A stretch of 36,643 nucleotides of DNA, from assembly GCA_017411665.1 (NCBI GenBank), contig JAFQPT010000121.1, positions 1 to 36,643 of the forward strand, in the 5' to 3' direction. Below, one piece after another: positions 7,120 through 14,539 of the stretch. A program made the translations under genes and the position numbers. The notes under the pieces are model-generated. The model searched no databases and was not told the DNA's origin. It saw nothing but the letters and a program-made list of their open reading frames with translations. Numbering within the stretch: position 1 is the stretch's first letter; each line of letters starts with the position of its first letter. Origin of the DNA: Oscillospiraceae bacterium (GTDB taxonomy: Bacteria > Bacillota_A > Clostridia > Oscillospirales > Oscillospiraceae).

Positions 7120-8022
7120 TCAGTAGATACCAAAAATATCGTTTAATTTATATACGGCTTCATCAGTAAGAGGCTCTGTGAAAATACCGCCATACTCATA
7201 GAAACTTCCGCTTAACGCACTGTACCGCCAGGTGTCAAGAATAATGCCGTTTTTAAATTCTATCTTAATACAGCGGGTTCCATAAGTGCTCTCGCCGGAA
7301 GTAAGCTTATCAAAACTATCAGTAGAGAAACTATAGGTGAAACGGGTGTTATCTGCTTTGGATTCGCTGTCAGTCCCATAACATACGACGTCCTTGACCA
7401 CATTGAAAAATATTTCAAGGTCCTTGCGGTCAGTGTAGCGATGCGTCCCTACTTCTTTTTGAATCGTAATACCGAAATCTGTATTATTGGATTTGGATGG
7501 GGAAGTGGTAATGCTGGCGATATCATCTGCACCGTCAACGCCGTAAATTATCCTCAGAATGTCACCATAGGTATGCGTTTCACCATCTTCCATATAGAAA
7601 GAGGCAAAAGACCAAAGGGAGAATGACCCATCAGGTGTTTTTAGGATAAGATATTTCAGATTAGTAGAATCCGTAGGATAATACCAGGTTCGTGACTCCT
7701 CGACTGCGTACATGTCTCCAACATAACGCTCTAACTCAAAACTCTCAACATTGAGTTGAGTGTATTGAGCAGTCCATCCATCAATCATTACATCGGTTAT
7801 GGTCAGGGTGCTGTCAACCTCGCCGCTGGTGACCATACTATAAAAATCAGTAGGGCGAAGCGACTGGTATAGTAAGCCGACCACCAAGCATAAACATGCG
7901 GCCAAGGCACCCCATTTGAGCCAACTTGGTCGTTTCCTTTTCGCTGTGGCCGTCTCATAGATTTCCTGGACATATTCTGCATCGATATCCTCTACGGCGT
8001 GGGAAATGTCTTCACGTTTCAT
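7120..8022 (-). CDS. Membrane-anchored putative anti-sigma factor (300 aa)
   Basis: Residues 1-32 form a short cytosolic part (EDISHAVEDIDAEYVQEI), followed by the membrane segment WLKWGALAACLCLVVGLLYQ at about 34-53 and a 245-residue extracytoplasmic domain of unknown fold. The start overlaps the stop of the ECF sigma gene by ATGA. In this clostridial gene pair the second gene is regarded as the regulator of the sigma factor; the cytosolic stretch is much shorter than a zinc-finger anti-sigma domain and has no Cys/His motif. A related pair is at 30509-31911, where the membrane segment is almost the same but the outer domains are unlike, so the sensed signals probably differ. Confidence 0.75.
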   Translation of the reverse strand: MKREDISHAVEDIDAEYVQEIYETATAKRKRPSWLKWGALAACLCLVVGLLYQSLRPTDFYSMVTSGEVDSTLTITDVMIDGWTAQYTQLNVESFELERYVGDMYAVEESRTWYYPTDSTNLKYLILKTPDGSFSLWSFASFYMEDGETHTYGDILRIIYGVDGADDIASITTSPSKSNNTDFGITIQKEVGTHRYTDRKDLEIFFNVVKDVVCYGTDSESKADNTRFTYSFSTDSFDKLTSGESTYGTRCIKIEFKNGIILDTWRYSALSGSFYEYGGIFTEPLTDEAVYKLNDIFGIY

Positions 8023-8576
8023 GCAAGAAAGCCCTCCTTCATCAGGTGCTGCTTGAGCTTATCCCTTGTTCGGGAAAGGCGGACATAGACGTTGTTGCTG
8101 GTCATGTGGAACTGCTCTGCGATTTCAGCCACGGAATCCGCACGCCAGTACCTGCAGACAAATATCATACGGCTCTCCTTATCCAATGTGGCGAGAAATG
8201 CGTTGATATGCCTGGTCAGTTCATTGGCGGCCACGTCATCCTCGACCGATATGGGGGCAGCGAGACAGGCTTCGAGTTCATCCAGAGCTACGTCGTAGTT
8301 GCTGTTCCGCCTGATTGCGGCGTTGGAATGATAACGCTTGACGGAGAGGTTGCGGACAATGCGGCACACAAACGCTGACAGGGGATTGGGACGATGAGGC
8401 GGTATTGCGTTCCATACACCCAGATAAGCATCATTCACGCATTCTTCCACATCCCGGTCATCGTTGAGAATATTCCGAGCCACTTGCCGGCACGCTGTTC
8501 CATGCTTATTCGCAAGTTCAGAGATAGCCTGTTCCGAGCGCTCAAAAAACAGGCCAATGATTTCGCTGTCGACCAT
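8019..8576 (-). CDS. ECF-type RNA polymerase sigma factor (185 aa)
   Basis: Region 2 spans about residues 10-75 (DRDVEECVNDAYLGVWNAIPPH is region 2.3-2.4). Region 4 is at about 130-178 (DKESRMIFVCRYWRADSVAEIAEQFHMTSNNVYVRLSR). The length is normal for ECF factors. It is coupled to the membrane protein behind it, its presumed regulator. Its own upstream region has TGTAAGA and GTATATA, the same pattern as before the second sigma factor of this type, which suggests autoregulation. It probably controls a small stress or envelope regulon. The target genes are not evident in this window apart from its own operon. Confidence 0.92.
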   Translation of the reverse strand: MVDSEIIGLFFERSEQAISELANKHGTACRQVARNILNDDRDVEECVNDAYLGVWNAIPPHRPNPLSAFVCRIVRNLSVKRYHSNAAIRRNSNYDVALDELEACLAAPISVEDDVAANELTRHINAFLATLDKESRMIFVCRYWRADSVAEIAEQFHMTSNNVYVRLSRTRDKLKQHLMKEGFLA

Positions 8577-8602
8577 TGCATCACCGTCCTTTCTGCCTCA
8601 CC

Positions 8603-8635
8603 TATATACTCCGGTTTTGAGATGGGTTTCTTACA
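8603..8635 (-). promoter_or_regulatory. Probable ECF-dependent autoregulatory promoter, sigma factor 1
   Basis: CTGTAAGA (ending 8629) and GTATATAGGTGA (from 8609) on the minus strand are 19 bases apart. The promoter of the paralogous sigma gene at 31946-31977 has CTGTGAGA and GTATATAAGTGA with 18 bases between. Confidence 0.55.
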
Positions 8636-8677
8636 GAAAGAAATAAATTTTTTTAAAAAAGGGGTGGGGATAACGAC

Positions 8678-8714
8678 AAAGAAAATCCGGTACCGGCAGA
8701 TATGCCAGCACCGG
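8678..8714 (-). terminator. Terminator of the DUF4160-DUF2442 operon
   Basis: CCGGTGCTGGCA and TGCCGGTACCGG (8687-8714) form a 12-bp stem with two mismatches around TATC. On the minus strand ATTTTCTTT follows. Confidence 0.6.
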
Positions 8715-8726
8715 AATAGAATGAGT

Positions 8727-9167
8727 TTAAGACTGTTGGGAAGCGTTGCCATACTCACGCTTCATAGCATTAATGGAAATCACCCATTGCTTTCCGAATT
8801 TGCAGACATCCACACCGTTTACAAGTTTGCCATAGCTGATTGCCTTGCGCAAGGTGCTCTCATTTAATCCCCACAGGGCCGTTGCATCGCTGAATGCCAT
8901 GAGACCGTCAAATGGGGTATCTACTTTTACGCCATTCTCCCATAGTTCATCACAAGACAGGTCAAGGTCATCGCTCCATACGATGCCGTATCCACCCACG
9001 TCGACAGCAACGGAATAAAAGTCCTCGGGGTGCTCAAGAAAATGACGAAATGCTGGTATCTTACTAATGAGTGGGGTCATGTCATATAACTTCGTAACCC
9101 CTTCGGAAAACTGCACGCTCAACTTGTTGTCGGGGAGTGGAGCGACATTCTTGATTTTGTGAAACAT
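8727..9167 (-). CDS. DUF2442 domain protein with C-terminal HTH (146 aa)
   Basis: Residues 1-80 match DUF2442 (LSVQFSEGVTKLYDMTPLI, then DVGGYGIVWSDDLDLSCDELWENG). Residues about 90-140 look like a small helix-turn-helix (LMAFSDATALWGLNESTLRKAISYGKL). DUF2442 genes are typically paired with DUF4160 genes and the pair is widely treated as toxin-antitoxin-like, though its activity is not settled. Here DUF4160 comes first and its stop codon is part of this gene's ribosome site (TAAGGAG). The added HTH makes this protein the likely repressor acting on the dyad in the operon promoter. Confidence 0.85.
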   Translation of the reverse strand: MFHKIKNVAPLPDNKLSVQFSEGVTKLYDMTPLISKIPAFRHFLEHPEDFYSVAVDVGGYGIVWSDDLDLSCDELWENGVKVDTPFDGLMAFSDATALWGLNESTLRKAISYGKLVNGVDVCKFGKQWVISINAMKREYGNASQQS

Positions 9168-9179
9168 GATATGCTCTCC

Positions 9180-9434
9180 TTACTCAAGGGGTGGGAGTTG
9201 CTTGAACTCCTGTGTATCCCACATATGCTTCAATTCGTCTTTATGCAAAGATAGCCATTCGCTGACCAAATTCAAAGCTTTTGGGGGAAGGTGGCCTTCA
9301 ATAACAGTGCCGGTCATAAAATCGATGGCAGCAACGTCCTCGTTGTAAATTGCATGGATGTGCGGGGGATTGTGTTCGCTCTGGAGAAAGTACATACGGA
9401 TGATAATACCATAGAACCTTGCGATAACAGGCAT
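9180..9434 (-). CDS. DUF4160 domain protein (84 aa)
   Basis: The core motif is clear: MPVIARFYGIIIRMYFLQSEH, then PPHIHAIYNEDVAAIDF and PPKALNLVSEWLSLHKDEL. The frame is open further upstream, but the ATG at 9434 has AAGGAGA at the right distance, gives the normal family start, and lies 25 bases behind the expected transcription start. The protein is small and cytosolic. It is the first gene of a two-gene operon with DUF2442 under a strong, dyad-containing promoter. In the toxin-antitoxin reading this could be either partner; the HTH in the DUF2442 protein makes that one the more likely antitoxin. Confidence 0.9.
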   Translation of the reverse strand: MPVIARFYGIIIRMYFLQSEHNPPHIHAIYNEDVAAIDFMTGTVIEGHLPPKALNLVSEWLSLHKDELKHMWDTQEFKQLPPLE

Positions 9435-9465
9435 TGGCAAATCTCCTTTCCGGTATTGTAGCCTA

Positions 9466-9494
9466 ATTATATCACGATACCGTGATTGCGTCAA
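9466..9494 (-). promoter_or_regulatory. DUF4160-DUF2442 promoter with operator dyad in the spacer
   Basis: On the minus strand TTGACG (9494..9489) and TATAAT (9471..9466) are separated by 17 bases. The spacer contains the inverted repeat ATCACG-GTAT-CGTGAT (9486..9471), which touches the -10. A protein bound here would block RNA polymerase. Confidence 0.85.
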
Positions 9495-9595
9495 GTGTAT
9501 TCAGGGGCACGTCAACAGGTGGGATTCTTTATAGGGAACTTTGCCCGATTTTGAAAATGGATATGTTCCCTAATTATAGAAAAGACGGCCTGGGG

Positions 9596-10525
9596 TCAGC
9601 GAGAGCTGTTGGGGAAGGGCTTATTACTGGAGAGCCGGCTGTTGGTATCCTCGTTAAACAGACCTGCATAGATGAGCAGCCGGTAATCGCTGTACTGGCC
9701 GGGATTGGCGCAGGTGCTCAATACAAGGACTTTCTCCGGAATGCCCGATGTGCTGATTTCATAGATGGACTGGCTGCGCTGCGCGTCCACGTAGTGGGCG
9801 AAAGCGTCTGCATCTTCAAATCCCACAGGATAGTGTTCCGCGATTTCCGGTTCGCTGAAAGCGTCCACAAGGCAAACGGCAAAGACGCGGAAGGTGTATT
9901 CTGCGCCTTCCTCCGTATTGCTCTGCACCCCATCAATGGCGTGTTCTGGAAGCAGGGAAAGATAGATTTCGGGATGCGCATCCAGGAAAGCCTGCTCTTT
10001 GTAGCCGAGGAGACGGGAGAACATGAGGTCGCTGTTGGCTCCCATGGCGTGGCCGTAAATGAGAAATACGTCCGGGTCAGCAGATAAGTCGATTTTACAG
10101 TCCAGAAAGGCAGACCCGCTGCGGCTGTACTTGCCGTCCAGTCCCCGGCGGAGATAGGTGCTGTTATTGCCGCATTGCAGCACAGGGTAGTCGATACCGG
10201 TTTCCGGGATACAGAGCCAGCCGCGGACATCAGAGTTGATTTCTGTCAGCGCAGCGTAGTCTGCGTTGATGGTGTAAACGGGAGTATCTTCCATAACCGG
10301 TTCTTCGGTAGCCTGTGGTGAGGGGAAAGGGTCTGTCGTTTGCTCCGTCGCCTCCGGAATCACCACACGCGGCGCTGTAAACTGTTGCGCATTCTCGCGG
10401 TAAGCATCTGTCTCTGAGCGCTCCTGTAGGTACAGGTAGCCGGCGCCCCCAAGACAGGCCGCGATGCCTGTTATGAGTAGAACGATAAGTGCATACAAAA
10501 GGACTTTCTTTGGTCTGATTTTCAT
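9596..10525 (-). CDS. Class B sortase (309 aa)
   Basis: A single N-terminal membrane segment (residues 8-33) is followed by a spacer and a sortase domain from about residue 85. The catalytic triad is visible: His159 in IYGHAMG, Cys272 in VLSTCAN and Arg282 in DYRLLIY. The family signature 'RGWLCIPETGIDYPVLQ' and the long insertion before the Cys fit class B. The ATG at 10525 overlaps the stop of the preceding gene by ATGA; a much longer frame upstream belongs to other genes in other frames. Sortases join surface proteins to the wall at an LPxTG-like signal; I found no such substrate here. On conjugative elements a sortase usually displays adhesins. Confidence 0.93.
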   Translation of the reverse strand: MKIRPKKVLLYALIVLLITGIAACLGGAGYLYLQERSETDAYRENAQQFTAPRVVIPEATEQTTDPFPSPQATEEPVMEDTPVYTINADYAALTEINSDVRGWLCIPETGIDYPVLQCGNNSTYLRRGLDGKYSRSGSAFLDCKIDLSADPDVFLIYGHAMGANSDLMFSRLLGYKEQAFLDAHPEIYLSLLPEHAIDGVQSNTEEGAEYTFRVFAVCLVDAFSEPEIAEHYPVGFEDADAFAHYVDAQRSQSIYEISTSGIPEKVLVLSTCANPGQYSDYRLLIYAGLFNEDTNSRLSSNKPFPNSSR

Positions 10526-10752
10526 TTCGCCATGCCTCCCTGTGCCTTCTTGATTCGCTTCAAAAACGTCTCCACGGTGATGTCGATGAGAATGCTGATT
10601 TTGCTGTTGAGCACCACCATGCAGCGCTTGGACCCGCCGGACAGGTCGATTGCCCGCAAAGCGACGTCGGTGGGCGCTGCAAGGGGAGGGCAGCAATAGG
10701 CGATTTCGTCTATGTTGATATAGACCCCTTTTCCTACATGGACCATATGCAT
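10522..10752 (-). CDS. RemA/DUF370-like small protein (76 aa)
   Basis: The start MHMVHVGKGVYINIDEIAYC resembles the beta-strand opening of the RemA/RemB (DUF370) regulators, and the middle has KRCMVVLNSKISILIDI. RemA proteins bind DNA as rings and control matrix genes in Bacillus; whether this one does is open. The ATG at 10752 has AAGGAG 8 bases upstream. It is the middle gene of a three-gene operon: the nuclease-like gene ends 20 bases upstream and the sortase overlaps its stop. An alternative is a small structural protein unrelated to RemA. Confidence 0.65.
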   Translation of the reverse strand: MHMVHVGKGVYINIDEIAYCCPPLAAPTDVALRAIDLSGGSKRCMVVLNSKISILIDITVETFLKRIKKAQGGMAK

Positions 10753-10772
10753 GATGTAATCTCCTTTCGATT

Positions 10773-11330
10773 TCAAAACGGCGGCGGTTTCTCTCGCCGC
10801 CACTCGTATTTCCAGAGGCAGGATGTATCCAGCTTGCTGCGGTGGAGCAGAGCGGGGGAGCGTTCCAAGGCGTCGATGGGCACCAGGATGCCCTCTCCGA
10901 TACAGTCAGGGTCAATGGGATTTTTGAAACGGGTAAAGCGCCCCAGTCCTGCATTGACCAGGCGCCGCAGACAGTCAAAGTCGATTTCATACAGCCAGCC
11001 GGTACCCGCGCAAAGATAGAGCAGCAAATCCATGGCGCTGTCCGTGTACCAGCCTTCTGTTGCCTGGCCTGTCCGGAGCCGATGCATTCGTACCTCCAGC
11101 AGGATGTTCTTCGTGTCCCAACTCTCGGTATCTGTTTTGACATCGGCCAGATGTGTTGTTCCGTCCGGAGCGGTCAGCAGGAAATCCACATCCATGGCCT
11201 GCCAGTTCTCATCCCCGGTCAGGTCTTCGACAGAGTATCCGCGAGCCAGAAAGGAATCCCGAACCAGCTGTTCTCCAGCCTGTCCGATTTCCATGGAGTC
11301 CCGAAATGATGTGCCGGCGGAATAAGCCAT
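10773..11330 (-). CDS. PD-(D/E)XK nuclease-like protein (185 aa)
   Basis: Residues 10-70 have the arrangement of the restriction-endonuclease fold: Glu in a first helix (GQAGEQLVRDSFLARGY), then AMDVDFLLTAPDGTTHLADVKTDT, where the first Asp and the D-x-K pair would be the metal-binding residues. The C-terminal half has no motif I can name. The ATG at 11330 has GGAGGTGA. It is the first gene of the operon with the RemA-like protein and sortase, behind a CATACTG element at 11363-11368. It may act in element DNA processing or be an inactive DNA-binding version; the sequence does not decide. Confidence 0.7.
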   Translation of the reverse strand: MAYSAGTSFRDSMEIGQAGEQLVRDSFLARGYSVEDLTGDENWQAMDVDFLLTAPDGTTHLADVKTDTESWDTKNILLEVRMHRLRTGQATEGWYTDSAMDLLLYLCAGTGWLYEIDFDCLRRLVNAGLGRFTRFKNPIDPDCIGEGILVPIDALERSPALLHRSKLDTSCLWKYEWRREKPPPF

Positions 11331-11359
11331 CCCTTCACCTCCGCTTTTTCAGCTGCGAG

Positions 11360-11372
11360 GCCAGTATGTTTG
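11360..11372 (-). promoter_or_regulatory. CATACTG backbone promoter element, copy 3 (nuclease/sortase operon)
   Basis: CATACTGG on the minus strand (CATACT at 11368..11363), 33 bases before the ATG at 11330, the same distance as at the ParM gene. A second CATACTG core lies at 11419..11414. Confidence 0.45.
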
Positions 11373-11383
11373 AACCTGTTATG

Positions 11384-11640
11384 TCAGCCGTGTGAATCCC
11401 TTTGACCGGGAGCAGTATGCGCCCCGGCTGCAGCCGCGAGCAATAAAGCTGCGGATATCCGGTTCATCATGGCGCAGGCATCGGCCTATGCGCGCCTTTA
11501 TTCACACCGTTGAAAGACAGCGGGGCGCAGCCCCGAAGTAGCGTGGTCCGTAAGGCGACTTGGATTCACGACTGCGCCAGGCCGTTTAGATAACATTGGC
11601 GTTAGTCAACTTGGTCTTCATGTACCATGGTCTTATTGAT
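11384..11640. other. Gene-free, hairpin-rich block; candidate origin or cis site
   Basis: The 11331-11840 interval holds no gene I can support. Within it, GTGTGAAT (11390-11397) faces ATTCACAC (11500-11507), and GTGAATCC (11393-11400) faces GGATTCAC (11562-11569). Shorter hairpins are GCGCA-GGC/GCC-TGCGC at about 11472-11495 and CGGGGC-GCA-GCCCCG at 11521-11535. It lies between the replication operon terminator and the nuclease operon promoter. An origin of replication or transfer, a partition site or a structured RNA would fit. I could not match a known oriT. Confidence 0.4.
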
Positions 11641-11682
11641 GAGGCTGTTTCTCCATACGCTTCAATTCCGACGGAAAAGAGA

Positions 11683-11711
11683 GAAAGAAAAAGACGCCGC
11701 AAAATGCGGCG
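11683..11711 (-). terminator. Terminator of the replication operon
   Basis: CGCCGC (11695-11700) and GCGGCG (11706-11711) close an AAAAT loop. On the minus strand TCTTTTTCTTTC follows. It lies 130 bases after the stop of the replication-initiator-like gene; nothing else is seen in between. Confidence 0.7.
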
Positions 11712-11840
11712 ATGTTGATTGACAATAGATAGATTGCGTTATATGTTTCCAAAGACGGAAGCAGAATAAGCGCAGCACAAATGGCCCTTCTGCTCAAGGC
11801 CGAGCGGGAGGGCGGAAGTCTTATGTCTTTTTCAAAAAAA

Positions 11841-13340
11841 TCATCCGCAGACCATCTCGTAGACGCAGTGGTTAATGTATCCGGATAGATACCGGACGCC
11901 CCTTGTGTAGATGGCTCGTTTGATTTTCTGTATCAATTCCTCTACCAGCGGGGGCAGGGCAAACGATTCCAGAAGCCTATTGAAGCGGCGGAGGAACTGC
12001 TTTGGATTGTTTCGGCTCCCGTTGATGACCACGGGACGCCGTTCAGAGGACAGGTACGTCACCGATTTTATGATTTCCCGGAGGATATTGACATCCTCAT
12101 TGGTGGACACAGAGATATGCTCGAAGCTCTGGGCTACAGCGAGCTGTAAGCGGGTAAAATTTCGCTTCTCGGTATAATCCGAGGGGATGCCTTGATACGC
12201 AATCATTTTCAAATGGTGACGATGCTGTTCGGAGAGGGTTCTGTGGCGCAGGTCCTCAATTACCCTGTCAATCGGCTCAGTGGACGCACAGGATGGGATA
12301 AAATGTGTCCTGCCATCCCGTACCTCCAGATTATCCAAACGGCTCTGCACGGCGATTTTGGAGCGCACAGCGGCTGCTTCCTCAGCAGTCGGGTTTGCCG
12401 ATGCCGTTGAAGTTGCTTTACCATCTTCTTCGGATTCCTCATCCCGCGCCTGTTGCGCCAGTATCAGGCTCTGGAGGGGAGAGATGACTTTGCCAAGTGT
12501 GCGGCCGAGGATGCTGTTTACAGTGCCCTCGTCCACAGTATCCTGATGGCAGAGGGAGGCGACTCTGCGCTTATCTTGCTGACGGAAGGTTTCGGGATAT
12601 GGTACGTTGGGCGGCAATGCAACGACAGTAAAGAGGGAAGGGCCAAGGCCCCGGCGGGTCGTTACAGTATTGCTTCGCTGGACAAGACCGAGCGCAGACA
12701 GCTTCGAGATATAGCGAGAAGCTGTATCCGGGCATATCTGGAGCAGGGCAGCAAGGATGTCTCTGTGGCAGACCAGCTGATTGGCGTTCCCACACAGAGC
12801 GCATAGAGCCGCGTAAAACCCTTTCTCTTTTACCGAAAGCCGCTGGTCATTCATGATGAGCTTGCTGACAGCTCCATAGCGGTCTAAAGGGACATGAAAA
12901 GAGGCGTCCGCTCCTCCTGGGGTGCAGTAGGGCATATTGAGCCATCCGCTTTGCTTATCCGGATTGTGGATGACTGCGTAGCTGTACTGTCCGAATTTGC
13001 CGCTGTGAAAGCTTCGTTCCCGGATGACATAGCCGTACTTGATGAGTCGGGACATGCTGGCAGACAGCGTGTGGTCGGTAACGCGCAGCGCCCGCAGGAT
13101 TGTTTTCTGCTTGCATGTGCAGATGCCGCCGTCACCGCAATAGGTGGATAAGTAGGCAAGAACACCCTTGTCACAGATGGAGAGCCTGCGGTCGACGGCG
13201 CCGCAGACATACAGGTTTCCAAAGCCGTAGGCATAGATGCCAGCCGCTTCCATGCGAGTGTTATGGGTCTCGCCCAGAGCGAGCAGGCCGCCCAAAGTAA
13301 AGGGCTTATCCCCTTTATGGGAAGGTGTGCGCTTTCTCAA
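11841..13340 (-). CDS. Replication-initiator-like protein: two winged helices plus DUF6017-like C-terminus (499 aa)
   Basis: Two winged-helix domains can be seen, at about residues 52-115 (LSICDKGVLAYLSTYCG, then KYGYVIRERSFHSGKFGQYSY) and 165-230 (LSVKEKGFYAALCALCG, then ISKLSALGLVQRS). A low-complexity linker (about 320-345) leads to a C-terminal part whose last 100 residues follow the DUF6017 pattern (RRPVVINGSRNNPKQFLRRF, RGVRYLSGYINHCVYEM). This layout is typical of RepA_N-type initiators of Firmicutes plasmids and conjugative elements. The start is TTG at 13340 behind AGGAGG; it overlaps the end of the 87-aa gene by 26 bases. With ParM/ParR it makes autonomous maintenance likely. The initiator role is inferred from domain layout. 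Confidence 0.75.
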   Translation of the reverse strand: MRKRTPSHKGDKPFTLGGLLALGETHNTRMEAAGIYAYGFGNLYVCGAVDRRLSICDKGVLAYLSTYCGDGGICTCKQKTILRALRVTDHTLSASMSRLIKYGYVIRERSFHSGKFGQYSYAVIHNPDKQSGWLNMPYCTPGGADASFHVPLDRYGAVSKLIMNDQRLSVKEKGFYAALCALCGNANQLVCHRDILAALLQICPDTASRYISKLSALGLVQRSNTVTTRRGLGPSLFTVVALPPNVPYPETFRQQDKRRVASLCHQDTVDEGTVNSILGRTLGKVISPLQSLILAQQARDEESEEDGKATSTASANPTAEEAAAVRSKIAVQSRLDNLEVRDGRTHFIPSCASTEPIDRVIEDLRHRTLSEQHRHHLKMIAYQGIPSDYTEKRNFTRLQLAVAQSFEHISVSTNEDVNILREIIKSVTYLSSERRPVVINGSRNNPKQFLRRFNRLLESFALPPLVEELIQKIKRAIYTRGVRYLSGYINHCVYEMVCG

Positions 13341-13578
13341 ATCTGTTGCCTCCTGTCATCATGGAATAGGTTCCGGTAGGTATCACGATATAGATTTCCG
13401 ACTCGGTTTCGTGCATTTGGATATATCCGTATTTCAAGAGCTGCTGGAAGCGGGACTCAATATCTGTATCCTCGAACTGAGGGGAGTACATAGCGGATAG
13501 TTTTTCTAAAAAGACCATTTTGGAGATAGGTTGGCCATCCAGCAGGTCGCTGCCATTCAGAATGATTCTTTTGGGCAT
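13315..13578 (-). CDS. Small protein upstream of the replication gene (87 aa)
   Basis: The true start is the ATG at 13578, with GAGGTGA in front; a longer frame to 13746 lacks a ribosome site and would run across the CATACTG element. The protein reads as a small winged helix or helical bundle: ISKMVFLEKLSAMYSPQFEDTDIESRFQQLLKYGYIQMHETESEIYIVIP, ending with a beta hairpin. The overlap with the replication-initiator-like gene suggests coupled translation and a role in controlling or helping initiation. No family name assigned. Confidence 0.75.
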   Translation of the reverse strand: MPKRIILNGSDLLDGQPISKMVFLEKLSAMYSPQFEDTDIESRFQQLLKYGYIQMHETESEIYIVIPTGTYSMMTGGNRFEKAHTFP

Positions 13579-13598
13579 CCGGTCACCTCGCTTACAGA

Positions 13599-13611
13599 CA
13601 CAGTATGACAG
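13599..13611 (-). promoter_or_regulatory. CATACTG backbone promoter element, copy 4 (replication operon)
   Basis: TCTGTCATACTG on the minus strand (CATACT at 13607..13602) gives an extended -10 (TGTCATACT), 24 bases before the ATG at 13578. It diverges from the plus-strand island that begins at 13737. Confidence 0.45.
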
Positions 13612-13736
13612 AAGGCACAAGAGAAGCGTGGAGAAACCGGCAGAAGGGAGAAGTGGGAGATTAGCACATGATATTGAAATCAAGGAGGGTTTTATGGTAT
13701 TCTTTGGGTAGGCTTCTACGGGAAGGAGGACGGCGA

Positions 13737-14522
13737 ATGGGAACATGGGGCGTTAAAATCTTTCAAAATGATGACGCGGCAGACCTGCGTGATACGTATC
13801 GTGAAAAAATCATTGTAGGTTTCTCCGATGATGAGGCAGAAAAGGCGACGATTCAAGAGTTTTCATCAGCAAACGGATTTGAACTTTGGCTTCCTCTTGC
13901 CATGTCACAATGGAAGATAGGCCGACTCAGCGAATCGGTAAAAGCTAACGCACTGCTTGAGATAGATAAAGAGCTTTCCAGCATGGAAGAACTTTGGAAG
14001 TCCGAACTCGTTTCAAAGCGGAAGCAGGAACTTGAAGCGGCCAGAGAAGTGATTTGCTCACAGCAGCCGGAAAAGAAAAAACTCCGGAAACCGTGGTGGG
14101 CATGGAAATGCCCATGGCAGCCAGGAAGTGTGCTTCAGTTTAAAATAACTCATCCCGATGAAAATAATCCGTATTTAGGCCACTATGTAATGCTACAGCT
14201 GCTTGGAGCATCCGAAACCCCTCCCGGGAAAATACCTTGTGAAGTGATAAATGTTGCTCTGTATCTTTGGCATAGCGAGGCATCTCCGATGGACCAAATG
14301 GAAGCACTTGAAGCAAATCCGCCTCGGCTATCTGGCTTTGTCACTTCCGCTGGTACAATAAAAGAGTGGTGGTGTATCATGCCGCACGTTAGGGAGAATG
14401 AGATTAAGTGTGTGCGAAAGTCTCCGTTTTGCTCTGATGAACTTGAAAGAATTACACACAACGCTGCAAACAATACAACCTTTCAAGAAGCAATTTGTCG
14501 TACGCTGAAAGAAAGGGCGTAG
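13737..14522 (+). CDS. DUF4259-like protein (261 aa)
   Basis: The ATG at 13737 follows GGAAGGAGG. The N-terminus MGTWGVKIFQNDDAADLRDTY resembles the DUF4259 opening (M-G-x-W-G ... F-x-N-D-D-A-x-D). The middle is helical and charged (SSMEELWKSELVSKRKQELEAARE). The C-terminal half, from about residue 120, is a second domain with WKCPWQPGSVLQFKI and EWWCIMPHVRENEIKC. It is cytosolic. It opens the plus-strand island of small proteins up to 19552, several of which resemble immunity proteins of polymorphic toxin systems. A five-codon reading frame with an excellent ribosome site lies just upstream (13694-13711). Confidence 0.7.
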   Translation: MGTWGVKIFQNDDAADLRDTYREKIIVGFSDDEAEKATIQEFSSANGFELWLPLAMSQWKIGRLSESVKANALLEIDKELSSMEELWKSELVSKRKQELEAAREVICSQQPEKKKLRKPWWAWKCPWQPGSVLQFKITHPDENNPYLGHYVMLQLLGASETPPGKIPCEVINVALYLWHSEASPMDQMEALEANPPRLSGFVTSAGTIKEWWCIMPHVRENEIKCVRKSPFCSDELERITHNAANNTTFQEAICRTLKERA

Positions 14523-14539
14523 GGGAGGAAATTAACCAT

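Noticed and set aside
9532..9572. Inverted repeat TAGGGAAC / GTTCCCTA behind the sortase gene
   Set aside because: The loop is 25 bases and no T run follows, so it is not a convincing terminator; an operator role cannot be supported.
9482..10087. Plus-strand frame of 201 codons
   Set aside because: It is the complement of the sortase gene, whose catalytic residues are intact.
10526..11143. N-terminal extension of the sortase frame
   Set aside because: The extension is Arg/Ser/Cys-rich nonsense and covers the RemA-like and nuclease-like genes in another frame.
11719..11742. TTGACA followed by TATATG on the plus strand
   Set aside because: The second box is poor and no plus-strand gene or terminator follows.
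13579..13746. N-terminal extension of the 87-aa gene
   Set aside because: It would run across the CATACTG element and the divergent gene start, and lacks a ribosome site.
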